This document shows positions 11,536 through 22,432 of a DNA stretch of 55,430 nucleotides, in pieces. Source of the stretch: Chalara sp. BL73 (taxonomy: Eukaryota > Ascomycota > Leotiomycetes > Helotiales); the NCBI GenBank assembly GCA_918026815.1, contig CAKJVC010000047.1, positions 1 to 55,430 of the forward strand, in the 5' to 3' direction. The translations under genes were made by a program, and so were the position numbers. The notes beneath the pieces were generated by a model. That model did not search any database. It had not been told where the DNA came from and saw only the letters and a program-made list of their open reading frames with translations. Each line of letters opens with the position of its first letter. Within the stretch, counting starts at the first letter, position 1.

Positions 11536-11980
11536 CAACAGGGGGTGTACTTACTCTGTACGCACTCACTAAATTTAACCGAAAACACACCAAATACCAC
11601 CAACTTTGTATGTTTATAATAGGGCATTCTATTAATAATATTTTTTAAAACTAATGAAAGAAGTGGAAATAAGTACCAATATTAGTTTCTATAAATTAGA
11701 TGTGTAAAAAAAAAGTAGTATAGAAATATTTAAGATTATACGATTTTGTACTACAGATTTGTTAGCGAAATTAATGCTTTTGAATATTTGTAAAACTTAA
11801 AAACTTAAAGCAACTTTTTTTTAGCAAAATTTGCTTTCCAAATCAATAGAAGTCTATATATGTAATACAAGATATCTTTATAATATAAATTTGTTAAGTT
11901 ATAATGTCGTAAAAAGAGCGATTTTGGTGTGTTTTCGGTTAAATTTGAAGGTGCGTACAGAGTAACTACACCCACTGTTG
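11536..11980. mobile_element. MITE-like element with long terminal inverted repeats, unit 2 copy
   Basis: Second copy of the 3750-4188 element, carried along by the segmental duplication rather than by separate transposition, because it sits at the equivalent position in the same flanks. It differs from the unit 1 copy by homopolymer length changes and a 2-bp indel near the right end. Confidence 0.75.
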
Positions 11981-12537
11981 GTGCTTTTAAAATCGGAACC
12001 TAACAAACTTACAGCAAGTCTCATTCCCATACCTGATTAACAGCGGTTCAGATGTGAAGAAGTCTGATTGTAATGCCTTTTCAAATAATCAACAGGAAAA
12101 CAACGATAGTACGGTAGTGGTGGCGAATTAGCCTCTCACTATACTGATGGGAAGATTATATAAACCAAAGGCTCATGTGAGGATACGTAACTGATGGGGC
12201 AAAATTTTAACTATTATCACAGGATCAACATCGATTTTTTTTTCATTACTGGATATCTCTGCAAATACTTCGAAATTTACATTCAATTAATAATGGTTGG
12301 CTCCGTGTAGGCTTGGTATACCAAATTGCGAAAATTCGTAGCCACACAAAGTGTTCGCACAATTCACTAAGTTCAAATAACAAAAATAAACCTTATATTG
12401 AAATATATGGACAAATAGCCATTTCTGCCATGTCTTGCCTTGTGGAAATGGCAGCGACACGTGACAGCTGAATGGCATGATGGTAAACACTCCCGCTCAG
12501 CACGCCACGAAACACCTTGGCTGAAGCGAGAAAGGCT

Positions 12538-12592
12538 GGGGTTGGTCGACATGCCCCTTGGATGCACACTCTTCCAATGAGCTACGCCAAAC
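12538..12592 (-). other. tRNA-like segment (tRNA relic or SINE head), unit 2 copy
   Basis: Identical duplicate of the tRNA-like segment at 4746-4800, with A-box tagctcattgga and a weak B-box-like stretch on the minus strand. It was carried by the duplication. Confidence 0.3.
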
Positions 12593-12889
12593 TGAGTAAC
12601 AGCTCATGCCGGCACCCGCATACGAGCCGCAACTAGATATGTTGTTATCCTGGACCAATGTTTGGAGGCGTCAAGAAAAGCCCAGAATAAGCAAAAATAC
12701 TTCACAAGTCTAAGGAGCGGCCCCTTTCAGCTGCTCCTTGATTCCTCATTGTCAAATGTGCACCTTTTGCTGGCGAAGATGTTTTTCTACCGATGAATTG
12801 GCCACCATCATTATCCCCGATAATCGTGGCTTCAAAAGGTACCGTTTGAGATCCTTCTTGCAGTGCCATTGATCAGCTTTATTTCCTCA

Positions 12890-13988
12890 ATGGGTATCTT
12901 GGCGAGGAAGTCGAGACCGTCTACTATTTTTTTGGTTTGCATAATAGTCATATTATCCTACCTCACGTGGCGGCAGGACGGCCGAAATGCATTCTTCTTA
13001 TCAAGGCAGCCATGTATCGAAGTCGGAACGACAAATATTGAGATTCCTCACAAGTCTGGCGAGAATACCCAAACCCCTGGAATTCCACTGGCAGCTACTA
13101 TCGGCAAGGTCACAGTATCCTTCGGAGGCAGTGATGAAACCTTTGAAAGAGCCATATATTCTCACCAAGAACATAATCGAGAGCGTGGTTATGCCCAGTT
13201 TGTTCTAAAAGAAAGATTACTCGGCGGACTTTGGTCGAAACACGCATATATATTCACAGTCCTAAGTCAAGAACTGTCCAAGCCTGAAAATGAGCGACTG
13301 AAGTGGCTAATGTTTGTCTTTGAGAGCCCTGCGCTTGCCTGCAGCACTAACTTTTGGCAGGTGGCTAGACAGAGATACTGTACTTATGAATCCACACATA
13401 CCACTTGACATATTTCTTCCTCCATCTGGCTTTGAACACATCAACATCATTGTCACTAATGATAGGCATGGATTGAACAACGGAGTGTTCTTCCTCAGGG
13501 TATGCGAATGGTCCTTGAGACTTTTCACACATGCAATGTCATTGCCATTCTACAGACCAGAGGTGAAGCTCATTTACTCGGAGCAGTCAGCGATGGAGGA
13601 ACTCCTTAATTATGTAAGTAATCTGAACGTAGTTGCATGCACTCCAAAAGTAGTCTGGCTGATTAGTGAACAGGAGCACAACCGAAACGTAACTGCGCGA
13701 GTACCTCAGAGGTGGTTCAACGCATTTCCTCCACCGCCACCAAAGAGGAAAGAGTACGCATATCATGCGCGACCCGGCGCTCTTTTGATCCATTTTGCTT
13801 CGGACAGAGACGGACTTCGTCACGAACGAATGGAAAGGTATTTAAACATAGCTGACAGCCACACATCAGAATGGAGGGTTCCCTTTGAGGAGACGGGTTA
13901 TCCGAGAGAGATTGAAGAATACTGGAAGAGAGTCGCCAAGGGAGAAGATATTGACACCATTATAGAGCGGGTTGAGAGGAGAAAGTGA
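12890..13988 (+). CDS. Type II membrane glycosyltransferase, GT34 (GMA12/MNN10)-like, intact copy
   Basis: Three exons (12890-13311, 13361-13613, 13674-13988) give 329 residues. The first intron (49 nt) has branch site cactaac. The second is exactly 60 nt, so it is invisible as a frame break. The start is the ATG giving MGILARKSRPSTIF, followed by one membrane segment (about residues 13-26), consistent with a Golgi type II protein. Splicing joins KWLM to WLDRDTVLMNP, restoring a DxD-type metal site (DRD, about residues 143-145). Downstream are IPLDIFLPP, NDRHGLNNGVFFLRV, SEQSAM, VPQRWFNAF and RPGALLIHFA, the block order of fungal nucleotide-sugar transferases annotated as GMA12/MNN10-like. 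Activity probably is transfer of galactose or mannose; acceptor unknown. It is plus-strand, opposite to the GT25 pair, and followed by a transporter gene. Confidence 0.82.
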
Positions 13989-15432
13989 ACGGGATGCAAA
14001 TTGGCTGATGAGCTAGATTGGTTACTTAGAGTGGTGCGTGTGCTTGGCGAATATAGCATGTTGCACAAACGAAACTAGAAATTTAGATCTTCACTGGCAA
14101 TAGATGAGAGTGGTGGGAGAGTGGTGTCAACGGGCTAGGAATGTGGCCAGCACCTCACCCTTAACACACAAGATAAGTATCGGATTAGATTCTGGTATGC
14201 CGCTCTGAAGTGATCCATAGAGTATTGGATGATGGTCTGATAGAACTAGCCTAGATGAAGAATGCCTGTACGAATGAGAAGATAAATCATAATAATATCA
14301 TATATAAATGGCACCTAGCCTGCTGAAGTCTTTAACCTTGAAACGATTGGATAAGTTCACCCCAAGCAACAGAAGAACCTCAAGTCACAGATATCGAATC
14401 CACCGGCATTTGAAAGCCAGCTCTGTGGATGGGATGCATCATGGCTCCGGAAAGCCCACCTTCCGGGATCGCATGACATTGCCGTGTTGAGGCGGCAGAT
14501 GATCCTAATAAGACCGAGTGTCTACAGAAGAGAATGTGGGTGAAAGCTAAAGACGACACTTGTTCGGCATCTGTATGAAGCTAAGGAAACGACAGTGATG
14601 AGACTGCAGTCCAAGTTTGATGTGGAGACGAGGTAGAGCGCCAAGACATGTCCAATTGGGGCTAGCGCAGGGCAATTACAACCTCAGTACACCTCTACCT
14701 CACGTCCAGCCTCGATATCATTACCTTTCTTTCCATCACACTTTCAGATCCGCATCTATTGCTTTCCAAGATCTATGATTCCAATAAAAAGTGCATAATA
14801 TTTGGGATTTTCCCGATCATGTCTTTCCAGTAGCCCTCCGCGCACAGCCCAGCTGAGAAGTTTCAGGTGGAGAGCGCGTCTCAAAACTCCCCCAAATCTG
14901 CATCCTACTGCTTCAAACAATGTCCGTGCTGTTTCAGTGATTACTTCTGCTCGAAATTTTGCGACTTGCCCCACGTTTCGGTTCGCAGATCATAAGTACT
15001 AGACCCGCGCTTCGGTCTTCTCCATCTCCTTCGGCGAGAAAGCTACTGGATCCCGTGGCCCCACGATGATGCTTTTTAGCCCATCAAGCTCAACGTTAAG
15101 ATCGTCCCCTCTTGGATCCGATATGCGCGGCCCATGTCTCTATCCCTAAAGGGAATCACTCGTCTCCGTGAACTGACGTTTGGGCTCTTTGTACTATTAT
15201 TCGCGATCCATCTCAAACACGTTACACAGCACAGTCCATGGAGATGTCTGTGGAATCATGCCAGCCTGCAAATCAGTGGGTTCTCTCCGTGAACGTGGCT
15301 AAACGCTATTACAACTGCTGACAGATTCAAGTACCTTATACACTGTCATGTCCTCGAATTTTACCGGAATTCAATGATTTGTCTGTTGTACAGCACAAAT
15401 CACTTTGGATACCTGCTACATAATCTGCGCAC
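13989..15432. other. Intergenic region between GT34-like gene and transporter, unit 2
   Basis: Counterpart of 6190-7632; no gene recognised. It contains the presumed promoter of the intact transporter. Confidence 0.6.
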
Positions 15433-17580
15433 ATGGAGGCCTCTTCGGATCAAGCTCTTAGCCTGAGCAGAAAAGTGTACTCTGCCAAGGACTCGAAATA
15501 CAGGTCGCAGACTGGAGTCCGCTACCAAAGCTATGGGAGGCTATCATCGTTAACGTCACAGAGCATCAAGGTGTTTACCGATGTGGAAGAACTTCTCAGA
15601 GACCAAGAGTATCAGAAGCTCACTGTCAATACCCAGAGTCGTCCAGGTTCCATCCGGAACTCGATAGAACCTGCTCAGATCTCACCTCTATCGCCGCCGC
15701 CGCTTTTTCTACCTCAGAAAAGGGTTCGCTACGATAATGATGACAATCCAGAGTCTCCGACTCCTTCATATCGATTGTATGATGAAGATATTAGAAATCA
15801 CAGAAATGCTCCAAGAAGCAGCTTTCAGATGTCCAAGTCGGCCCGCGATTATCGAAGACAACCATTCTTGCACTCAGAACCTCTTGCGAGCTTCAAGGAC
15901 CTGTTCCCTGCAATCCAGACTCGAGCATACGAGGAGAATCAAAGACGAGTTAATGTTGATAAAAGGCTGCCTGAGCCTCCATTTCACGTATTCTGCTTCA
16001 AGAAGAAGATATTATTGACTTGTCTTGTGTCCGTGGCTGGACTCCTGTCGCCAATGTCAGGAAGTATATACTTTCCTGCGATTACTGCTGTTGTAGAGGT
16101 ATGTTGTATATACTCTTGGATGTAGCATAGCTAATTGTGTTTAGGAATTTGGCATAAATGGGTGTGTCGGGCTATTGACAGTCACTGTACATGTGGCAGT
16201 TCATGGAATTGCGCCTTTCTTGTCGACGCCTTTATCCGAGCGTTGGGGTCGACGGCCAATTTTGATAGCGTCAATGCTTGTGTTTTCGGGAGCCAATATC
16301 GGACTGGTCTTTGTAAAGAACTTAGCTGGCTTCTTCTTGCTTCGAGCTCTTCAGTCGTTAGGAGCGGCTCCTCTACCTTTGATCGGTAAGTGCTCTTGCT
16401 TGCAGATTCTATGTGCCGAGTTATACTAACTTTACCTATAGGCGCGGCCATTATAGGAGATATAGCTACTACTAAAGAATCTAGAACACTGACAACACTG
16501 TTTAGTTCAGGTAAGGAGCCACAACGAAGACCTTTAATATTTGCACGCGAACTAATTGGCAAAGTTTTACTTTTGAGTCTCCTTATAAGTCCAGTAATTG
16601 GTGGAGCTCTGACACAGTGGATGGGTCTACATTGTATGTTCTGGTTCCTGTTCGCCCTCAGCGCCGTCGTTTTCATACTGGTTATTATTATTCTGCCTGA
16701 GACGCATCGAGGCATAGCTGGCAATGGAACTATCAAGTTGGCAAAACTTCGGCAACCCCTCTTCAACATCTTACGGCAATCATCTGACACCGCATTCGAT
16801 GCGGACACGAACGTGGCGCCTGCAAATCTAAGTATCAGCTCCTTTATTGAACCACTTCGATATTTAATAAACTGGCAACTTGTTCCATCACTCTTGATCG
16901 GCGCTGTCACTTTCGGCATTGTGGCGACTGTCGTAACCACAACCGCGCCCCTTTTCCAGGCTCGCTATAATCTTTCGATTCTACTTTCTGGTCTCGCATA
17001 TCTACCCGGGGCCGTTGGTTGTTCTCTTGGCTATTTTCTCACGACGTATCGAGTACGAAGTGACTATAGCATCATTGAGGCTCGTTATAAGCGAACTCAT
17101 GGTATCGCTGAACATGTCACCATGGATGCATCATATCTCTCCAGAGGTTTCCCAATTGAGCATGCTAGATTTCGCAGTGCCTGGTGGATTACTCTTATCT
17201 TTATTGGGACTACTTCCGGCTATGGGTTTGCCCTACAAGCTCCATCTATTGCTCGAGCCCTTATTCTTCAGACCTTCGTGACTGGTAATGCAACTGCTAT
17301 ACTATTAATCAACAGCGTTTATATTTCTGACCTATACCCCGGCGCATCCGTCATTACGATAGTCAACCTTGTTCGCTTTTTGATGGCAGGACTCATGATT
17401 GGTGTGATCCAAAAAGTTTTCAAACTTTTGGAAACTGGACTTACATTCTCGATCCTCGCTGGGATCATACTTTTCCTTTCACCAATCATGATCCTTCAGT
17501 GGAAATATGGACCGCGATTAAGGGAAAAGAAACACGAGTCCTCCGAAGACCTCGCAGATATGCTGAAACCAATCATATAA
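15433..17580 (+). CDS. MFS transporter, DHA1 drug:H+ antiporter type (QDR-like)
   Basis: Multi-pass plasma-membrane transporter. A hydrophilic tail of about 180 residues precedes the helices. The first intron is about 16099-16144 (GTATGT..TTTAG) and the second about 16386-16441 (GTAAGT..ATAG, branch tactaac). I also infer a third, in-frame 54-nt intron at 16511-16564: removing it turns an over-long loop into LFSS joined to the SPVIGGALTQWMG antiporter region, matching family spacing. The MFS signature LSERWGRRPI lies between helices 2 and 3. LPETHRG ends the first half. FLT, DYSIIEARYK and INSVYISDLYPG follow, as in fungal Qdr/Dtr-type transporters. The duplication breakpoint (15798) falls inside the tail, so only this copy is complete. 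Substrate unknown; the neighbouring glycosyltransferases do not establish it. Confidence 0.85.
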
Positions 17581-17842
17581 GTAAACTACTTAATATATTA
17601 CCTCCTAGAAGAACCTTTCTCCCATCGTGCAGCAGTCAAAGTCACGTGGTCATCCTCAAGTCAAGCATCCCACTGTTGATTAACATGGGCCTTTCACCAG
17701 CACCCATTCGCGAGGAAATTACACAATCCTCGTTACTGTTGGTTGAGGCGTCCTCTCGATATCTTTTGTCTCAGAAGAAATAGTCAAGCAATTCAAAGGG
17801 AACCTAAATCAGAAAATCACGTTTGTTAACTAGAGATCAATC

Positions 17843-18473
17843 ATGGCTGCGCCAACTTTGTCAGCGCCACCAACCGGACCGCCTGAAGATGGCTGGAAAC
17901 ATACTGGTGTCCGGGTGATCCCAAAAGAATCTTTGGATTCGGCCACAGCCCAGACACCTGGTAAGTTCCCCACTGGCTATTCCCTAAGTTCCGAACTAAT
18001 ATTCCGTAGGTATGAGCCGGGCCGCGGCCATTAACTTCGATCGAGTCGGCGCCCAGCATATCTGGGCTGGTACTGTGACCATAGAGGCCAACGCAAAAAC
18101 TGGAGCCCACCACCATGGTCATCTCGAGTCCGTCATCTACGTTCTCAAAGGCCGTGCTCGTCTTCGTTGGGGTGAGAAGCTCGAGTATGTTGCCGAGGCT
18201 GGGCCGGGAGATTTTATCTTCGTCCCGCCCTATGTGCCTCATCAGGAAATCAACGCATTGGAAGATGAAAAACTGGAATGTGTGCTAATGAGAAGCGATG
18301 GCGAGGCCATTGCGGTGAATCTGCCAGATTTAGAGGTTGCAGAGAAGCCTGAAGGTATTGCGTGGGTTGATCCAACGCATAAATGGTTGCCGGCAGGGTT
18401 GACAATTGTTAAACCTGGTGAGGAAGGAGGTGATCATTCTCATGAGCATGGAAACCACACTCATACACATTAA
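17843..18473 (+). CDS. Small cupin-domain protein with His-rich tail
   Basis: Two exons (17843-17960, 18010-18473) encode 193 residues. It is a single conserved-barrel cupin. Motif 1 is GAHHHGHLESVIYVLKG (His73/75/77 and Glu79 as candidate metal ligands) and motif 2 is GDFIFVPPYVPHQEIN (His117). The C-terminus ends HSHEHGNHTHTH, a likely second metal-binding stretch. There is no signal peptide, so it is probably cytosolic. It resembles bacterial-type cupin_2 proteins found in fungi; the reaction is unknown (dioxygenase, isomerase or metal binding are all possible). It lies 262 bp downstream of the transporter in the same orientation. Confidence 0.85.
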
Positions 18474-20486
18474 CTATAATTCTGAATGAAAAGTATAATT
18501 GTTATCTCGCTCTTGTCACTTGGGAACTAATAAATACAAATTTCCCCGTGCTGCAGTGAGCAGGCTGATCAATCATCCTCAGTCAACTAAATACTGAGAC
18601 TCCGTCGCTAGATCCTGTCTTAATGATCATTTCAGCTGTTGAATTTCTGTACTCAGAATCTCTTTAAGATGCTCTCCTTTATGATTTTAGTCACACTCAG
18701 CAGCAGAATTCATAAGAGCGATGTAGTAGTGCAGGTGTCACATCCAAGGCTCAGACACGTACTTCTCTAGTGCGAGACAGTGGCTTTTACTAGTTACATG
18801 CCAGTGACTTTTCTGATGTGTTATCTAAGCAGACCATCCTTCCTCTGATTTTATGAATTAATTTTGTCACATAAAAGCACAAAGTGCCAGCAAACTACAT
18901 ACACAAAAGCTCAATACCTTGAGGATAAGTTTTCTACTTGTAGAAACAGACTCATTATCTATATATCAAAAACCAGAATAAAATGTCCTCTAACAAATGC
19001 TGACGCAAGGGTCGGTGAAACACAGCTAAAACTTTCGTAAGTTGAAGGCAATTTTACAGTGTTCTCATATTCCTGACCTTCACATTCGGCGTCCCACCAC
19101 GGAGCGAGATCTCAGACATGAAAATTTTGACAAAAATAGGACTAACTGTAATCTGAGATCCGAGTCGGCTTATCACAAATCCTTAAGAGACCGAGCGCCA
19201 CAGTAGCAAACAGTATACGAGGGCAAGGTCCATTATTGCACATATACAATTATGAGGTTTTTGCATTCCTACTAAAGATATTCCTACCTTCATATATTCT
19301 TATTATTATACTTTCGTGTTTATAACACCTTTTCCTATAGATTCCCCTAAAGCATACGATCTACCTCCTCCAGAATCTGTTTACACTAATTTAGATTTAT
19401 ATTTCAGGACGATTTTATAAAGAATATAACTATAATTACTATAATGGCGATGCAAAATAGTTTACTTACTAAATAGATGTAATCAGTGTCGTAAAAGTAC
19501 TTACGTAAGCTACAGAATTTAATTAAATTGGTATAATTTACAAATAGTTTTTTTTTTTTTTTAAAAATTATGTTTTATATTTTATATTTTATACTATAAT
19601 TGGACTTGTATTTATATATAATTACACTTTCATATTCCAGTACTGATTTAGGCAAGTAGTATACTTACAAGAACTTCGATATTAGACCTAGCTAAGTTGA
19701 TTTAGCTCATGCATGAAAAATTGGTTGGCGCATGCCATAGACCAATTAAATAGTTGTGAGGAATGCATAAGCATGGGTCTTTAACACCTACCAAGTCGGC
19801 GCTTACACACCGCGGTCAATTAGAGCTCGCAACTTAAGCCATATCTGGTACCCTCCTCTTTGTCTGAATGCTTGTAATTGTAGTCAGACTCCGCACAGGT
19901 ACAATCTGTCATGCCAACCTCGGTTTGCCGGATCCACTTTAGTATATAATTAGGGGCGGTGGGAGACTATAGTGTAGACATGCTGCACACACGGATATAT
20001 TCTCACTGCATTGCACCTTGGAAGCCGTGACTCTCAATGTTGGACAAAGTAGTCGAGATTGGCGCAGGCGCTTTATCACTTGCGAACTGGTCGAAGGGAT
20101 TGTATTTGTTGTATGTTATTGGTTAAAGCATATTAATAATTGGTTCGAGAAACTAAATATAGACTTTGTTTGGGTCTAAACGGCTCAATTCTTCTATGCG
20201 TACCTTTACACATCAAGCCAACATTATCTTGCTTACTTCAAAGTATATACCATGTAAGCAATAATGCAGTAAGATTTGGTGAAGTCTCCTAAAGAAGATA
20301 TTCGAGATATCTACCTAGCGCTGACCCACCTCCTTTTGGACCTTCATATCCAGGAGGTAGTCAAGTGAAAAAGTATATAAACCCCTATTTATCTTCCCAG
20401 TCTCTGCTCTCCTCCTCATTCTCTATTCTTTCGTTCCTCAAAACCCTCTCTCCATACTCAGCATCATCGATCTGAAACCTTCCAAA
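18474..20486. other. 2-kb AT-rich gene-poor stretch
   Basis: No open frame of 60 codons occurs on either strand. The sequence is AT-rich, especially 19260-19660, which contains a run of about 15 T followed by repeated tttata motifs. It could be a heavily mutated transposon relic, but no element ends were recognised. The last 100 bp (tata at about 20373, pyrimidine-rich leader to 20480) is a plausible promoter for the secreted protein gene. Confidence 0.6.
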
Positions 20487-21331
20487 ATGAAGACCACGTT
20501 CTTCTCCTCCCTCCTTTTGCTCGCCAGCAGCCTGACTGCCACCAATGCCAGCCCGCTACAGACACCGGCCTTGGAACTGAAAGAGCTCCAAGGCGTACCT
20601 TTCACCATCGGCCCTCTTCCCTACGAAGATCTGAAGATTAAAGTCGAAGAATATGAGTCCGGAGTCATTGGCAAGCGTGCCATATTGGCTGGCCTCTACC
20701 TATGCGAGCACGCCAATTTTACTGGACTATGCTGTATGTGAATCTTTATCTCGTCGCATCCTATCTGGATTTCCATCCTTGTCTTTTCCATATTCGAATT
20801 AGAACGATGAATAACCAGTCTACGGCATTGTTTTCATTTTTATTGCTTCTGCTTTATTCTTCTGAGGAACCAGTACTGACTTCTCTTTGTTTGCAGACTG
20901 GGGACAGTACCCAATCAGCACTGGAATTACCCCGGACCCATGGTGGCAAGACAGAATAACATCCGTCGGGCCGGACAGAGGATTTTCATGCTATTTTATG
21001 TCGTAAGTTTTACCTTTTTACTTTCCCATTTTCTCTAATAACAAGATATGGTCGGGAATGCTATGATCGCTAGCTAGCGCTTGTTTCGGGTCAGGCTGTG
21101 CTAAAGCTCTCGGTCAATCTTGACTATGTTTTATTGGTAGAGAAGATCATGGTGGAATGCTGGAGTCGGTTGATGAAATTGCGATTGACTAATTAACTAA
21201 TTATTTCTGTAAATAGTAAAGCCTGTGGCCAAAGCAACTACTATATTGAGGGTTCTGTGCATCCTGGACAAAACCTCGGTTCTGCATTAAACGACAATGT
21301 GCATTGCTTCTATTGTAATCCCATAGCATAA
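20487..21331 (+). CDS. Small secreted six-cysteine protein, beta/gamma-crystallin-like
   Basis: Three exons (20487-20733, 20897-21002, 21217-21331) give 155 residues. The N-terminus MKTTFFSSLLLLASSLTATNA is a clear signal peptide cleaved near residue 21. A Lys-Arg at about 72-73 (IGKRAILAG) could be a Kex2-type site, leaving a mature domain of about 82 residues with six cysteines. That domain reads LYLCEHANFTGLCYW, then PWWQDRITSVGPDRGFSCYF, then PGQNLG...NDNVHCFYC. The repeated pattern of Cys-aromatic, D-x-I-T-S-x-G-P and a terminal N-D-N resembles the beta/gamma-crystallin fold of small fungal secreted proteins (inference). The role is unknown; an effector-like or antimicrobial activity is possible. 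Introns of 163 and 214 nt are long for this window. Confidence 0.82.
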
Positions 21332-22432
21332 ATTAAAGAGTGGAGGTCTAAAGAGAGTTATGCCTGTCGTTCGAGAAAGGGAGATTGGCAGTAGGATGCT
21401 AATTTAAAAGAAGGTTTTCAAGGTGCGACAGATTTGTAGAAGCTATTTAAGAAACACTTTACTGGCTTTATCTACATTGACAACTTTCATTACGCTGATA
21501 AATTGCTATAGTAGAAATACCATTTCCACATACTGTAAAAAGTAGAACTTTAAGCTGAGGTTTGCGAAGTTACGCGTTTCCAGTAAATCACATTAATGGG
21601 CTTACTACTTTGAAAGATGGTTCTGACAAATCTGCTACCAGTTCAGCATTTGCGAACGACATAGGAAGGCTTGAAAATGACCAACATACACGACCGTGTC
21701 TCCCGACGCCAAAATTCCGCAACTGTTCTACCACAGAAAAGGATAGGCATCTAGCAGAGCCGGTTGTGGACTAGGCCGCTATCGTGTTAGATGAGGTTAG
21801 ACTAGCTTTCCTTTAGTTCTTTCGGCGACAGAAGGCTGCGGAAAGTTTACTTGTATAATCATCGATGGTCAAATCATTAACATCCTGCATCACTCAACTC
21901 TTTTTTTTTGCAAGGATTGCTGCTAAAGAACGCCTTAATCATGCGAAACACAAATGCTAGGTAGCCTGATGCGAAAAGCAACCCACTGATGGTAGCAGTA
22001 CTTATTCTGCACTTCTATATATTTTCCAGAATTATATTTGCGGTGATGTGTCTATTCTGGGAGGTCCCAGCTCCCCTGGGGCTTAAGGGTACACAGGATG
22101 CTCAAATTTCATTCTAGACACTTTTATAATTCCACCACAATATTGTGCCCAAATCTCTCTTTGTCCATTGTTTTCGAGAAGTAGCATATCTTTACCCATA
22201 CATGCTAACTTTAAGGACAGCACGACTACCGGAGCGGGGCAGATCTACTTTTCGAATAGGGGCTGCTTGAATAAGCGAGCTTACTCATACATCATCGGAT
22301 CCGTTCCGGAGCTGCCGAATATTTACGAATGCTCAACCTCTGATTATCATAATATCATCATCCGTACTTCTCTTGCTTGATATCCCAATCTTGGTTTGAC
22401 GCACTAAAAACGCAACCAGCAGCCCGCAACAC
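21332..22432. other. Intergenic, 1.1 kb
   Basis: No supportable gene. Open frames at 21562-21774 and 22168-22380 have no recognisable domain and no signal peptide. The second overlaps the probable 5' leader of the membrane-protein gene that follows. Confidence 0.55.

Larger units (their letters stand above)
7999..15798. repeat. Tandem duplication, unit 2 (7800 bp)
   Basis: Second direct copy of 252-7998. I counted 14 indels between the units: 9 are one-base homopolymer length changes, 2 are other single-base changes, and 3 are of 2, 5 and 41 bp. Their sum, +53, accounts exactly for the length difference. I noticed no base substitution. At the left junction the transporter sequence runs into GT25-A with only about 1 bp of shared sequence, so homologous exchange between repeats is not indicated. 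The right end continues into the complete transporter gene. Confidence 0.97.

Noticed and set aside
14756..14974. 72-codon minus-strand frame that appears only in unit 2
   Set aside because: Its existence depends on a single C-run difference; no family resemblance.
252..15798. The idea that the tandem repeat is purely an assembly artefact
   Set aside because: The 41-bp and 5-bp differences and the distinct left and right flanks argue for two real copies, although read depth was not available to prove it.
1..15798. CRISPR array, integron or phage structure
   Set aside because: The window is eukaryotic, and the only repeats are a segmental duplication, a DNA-transposon relic and microsatellites.
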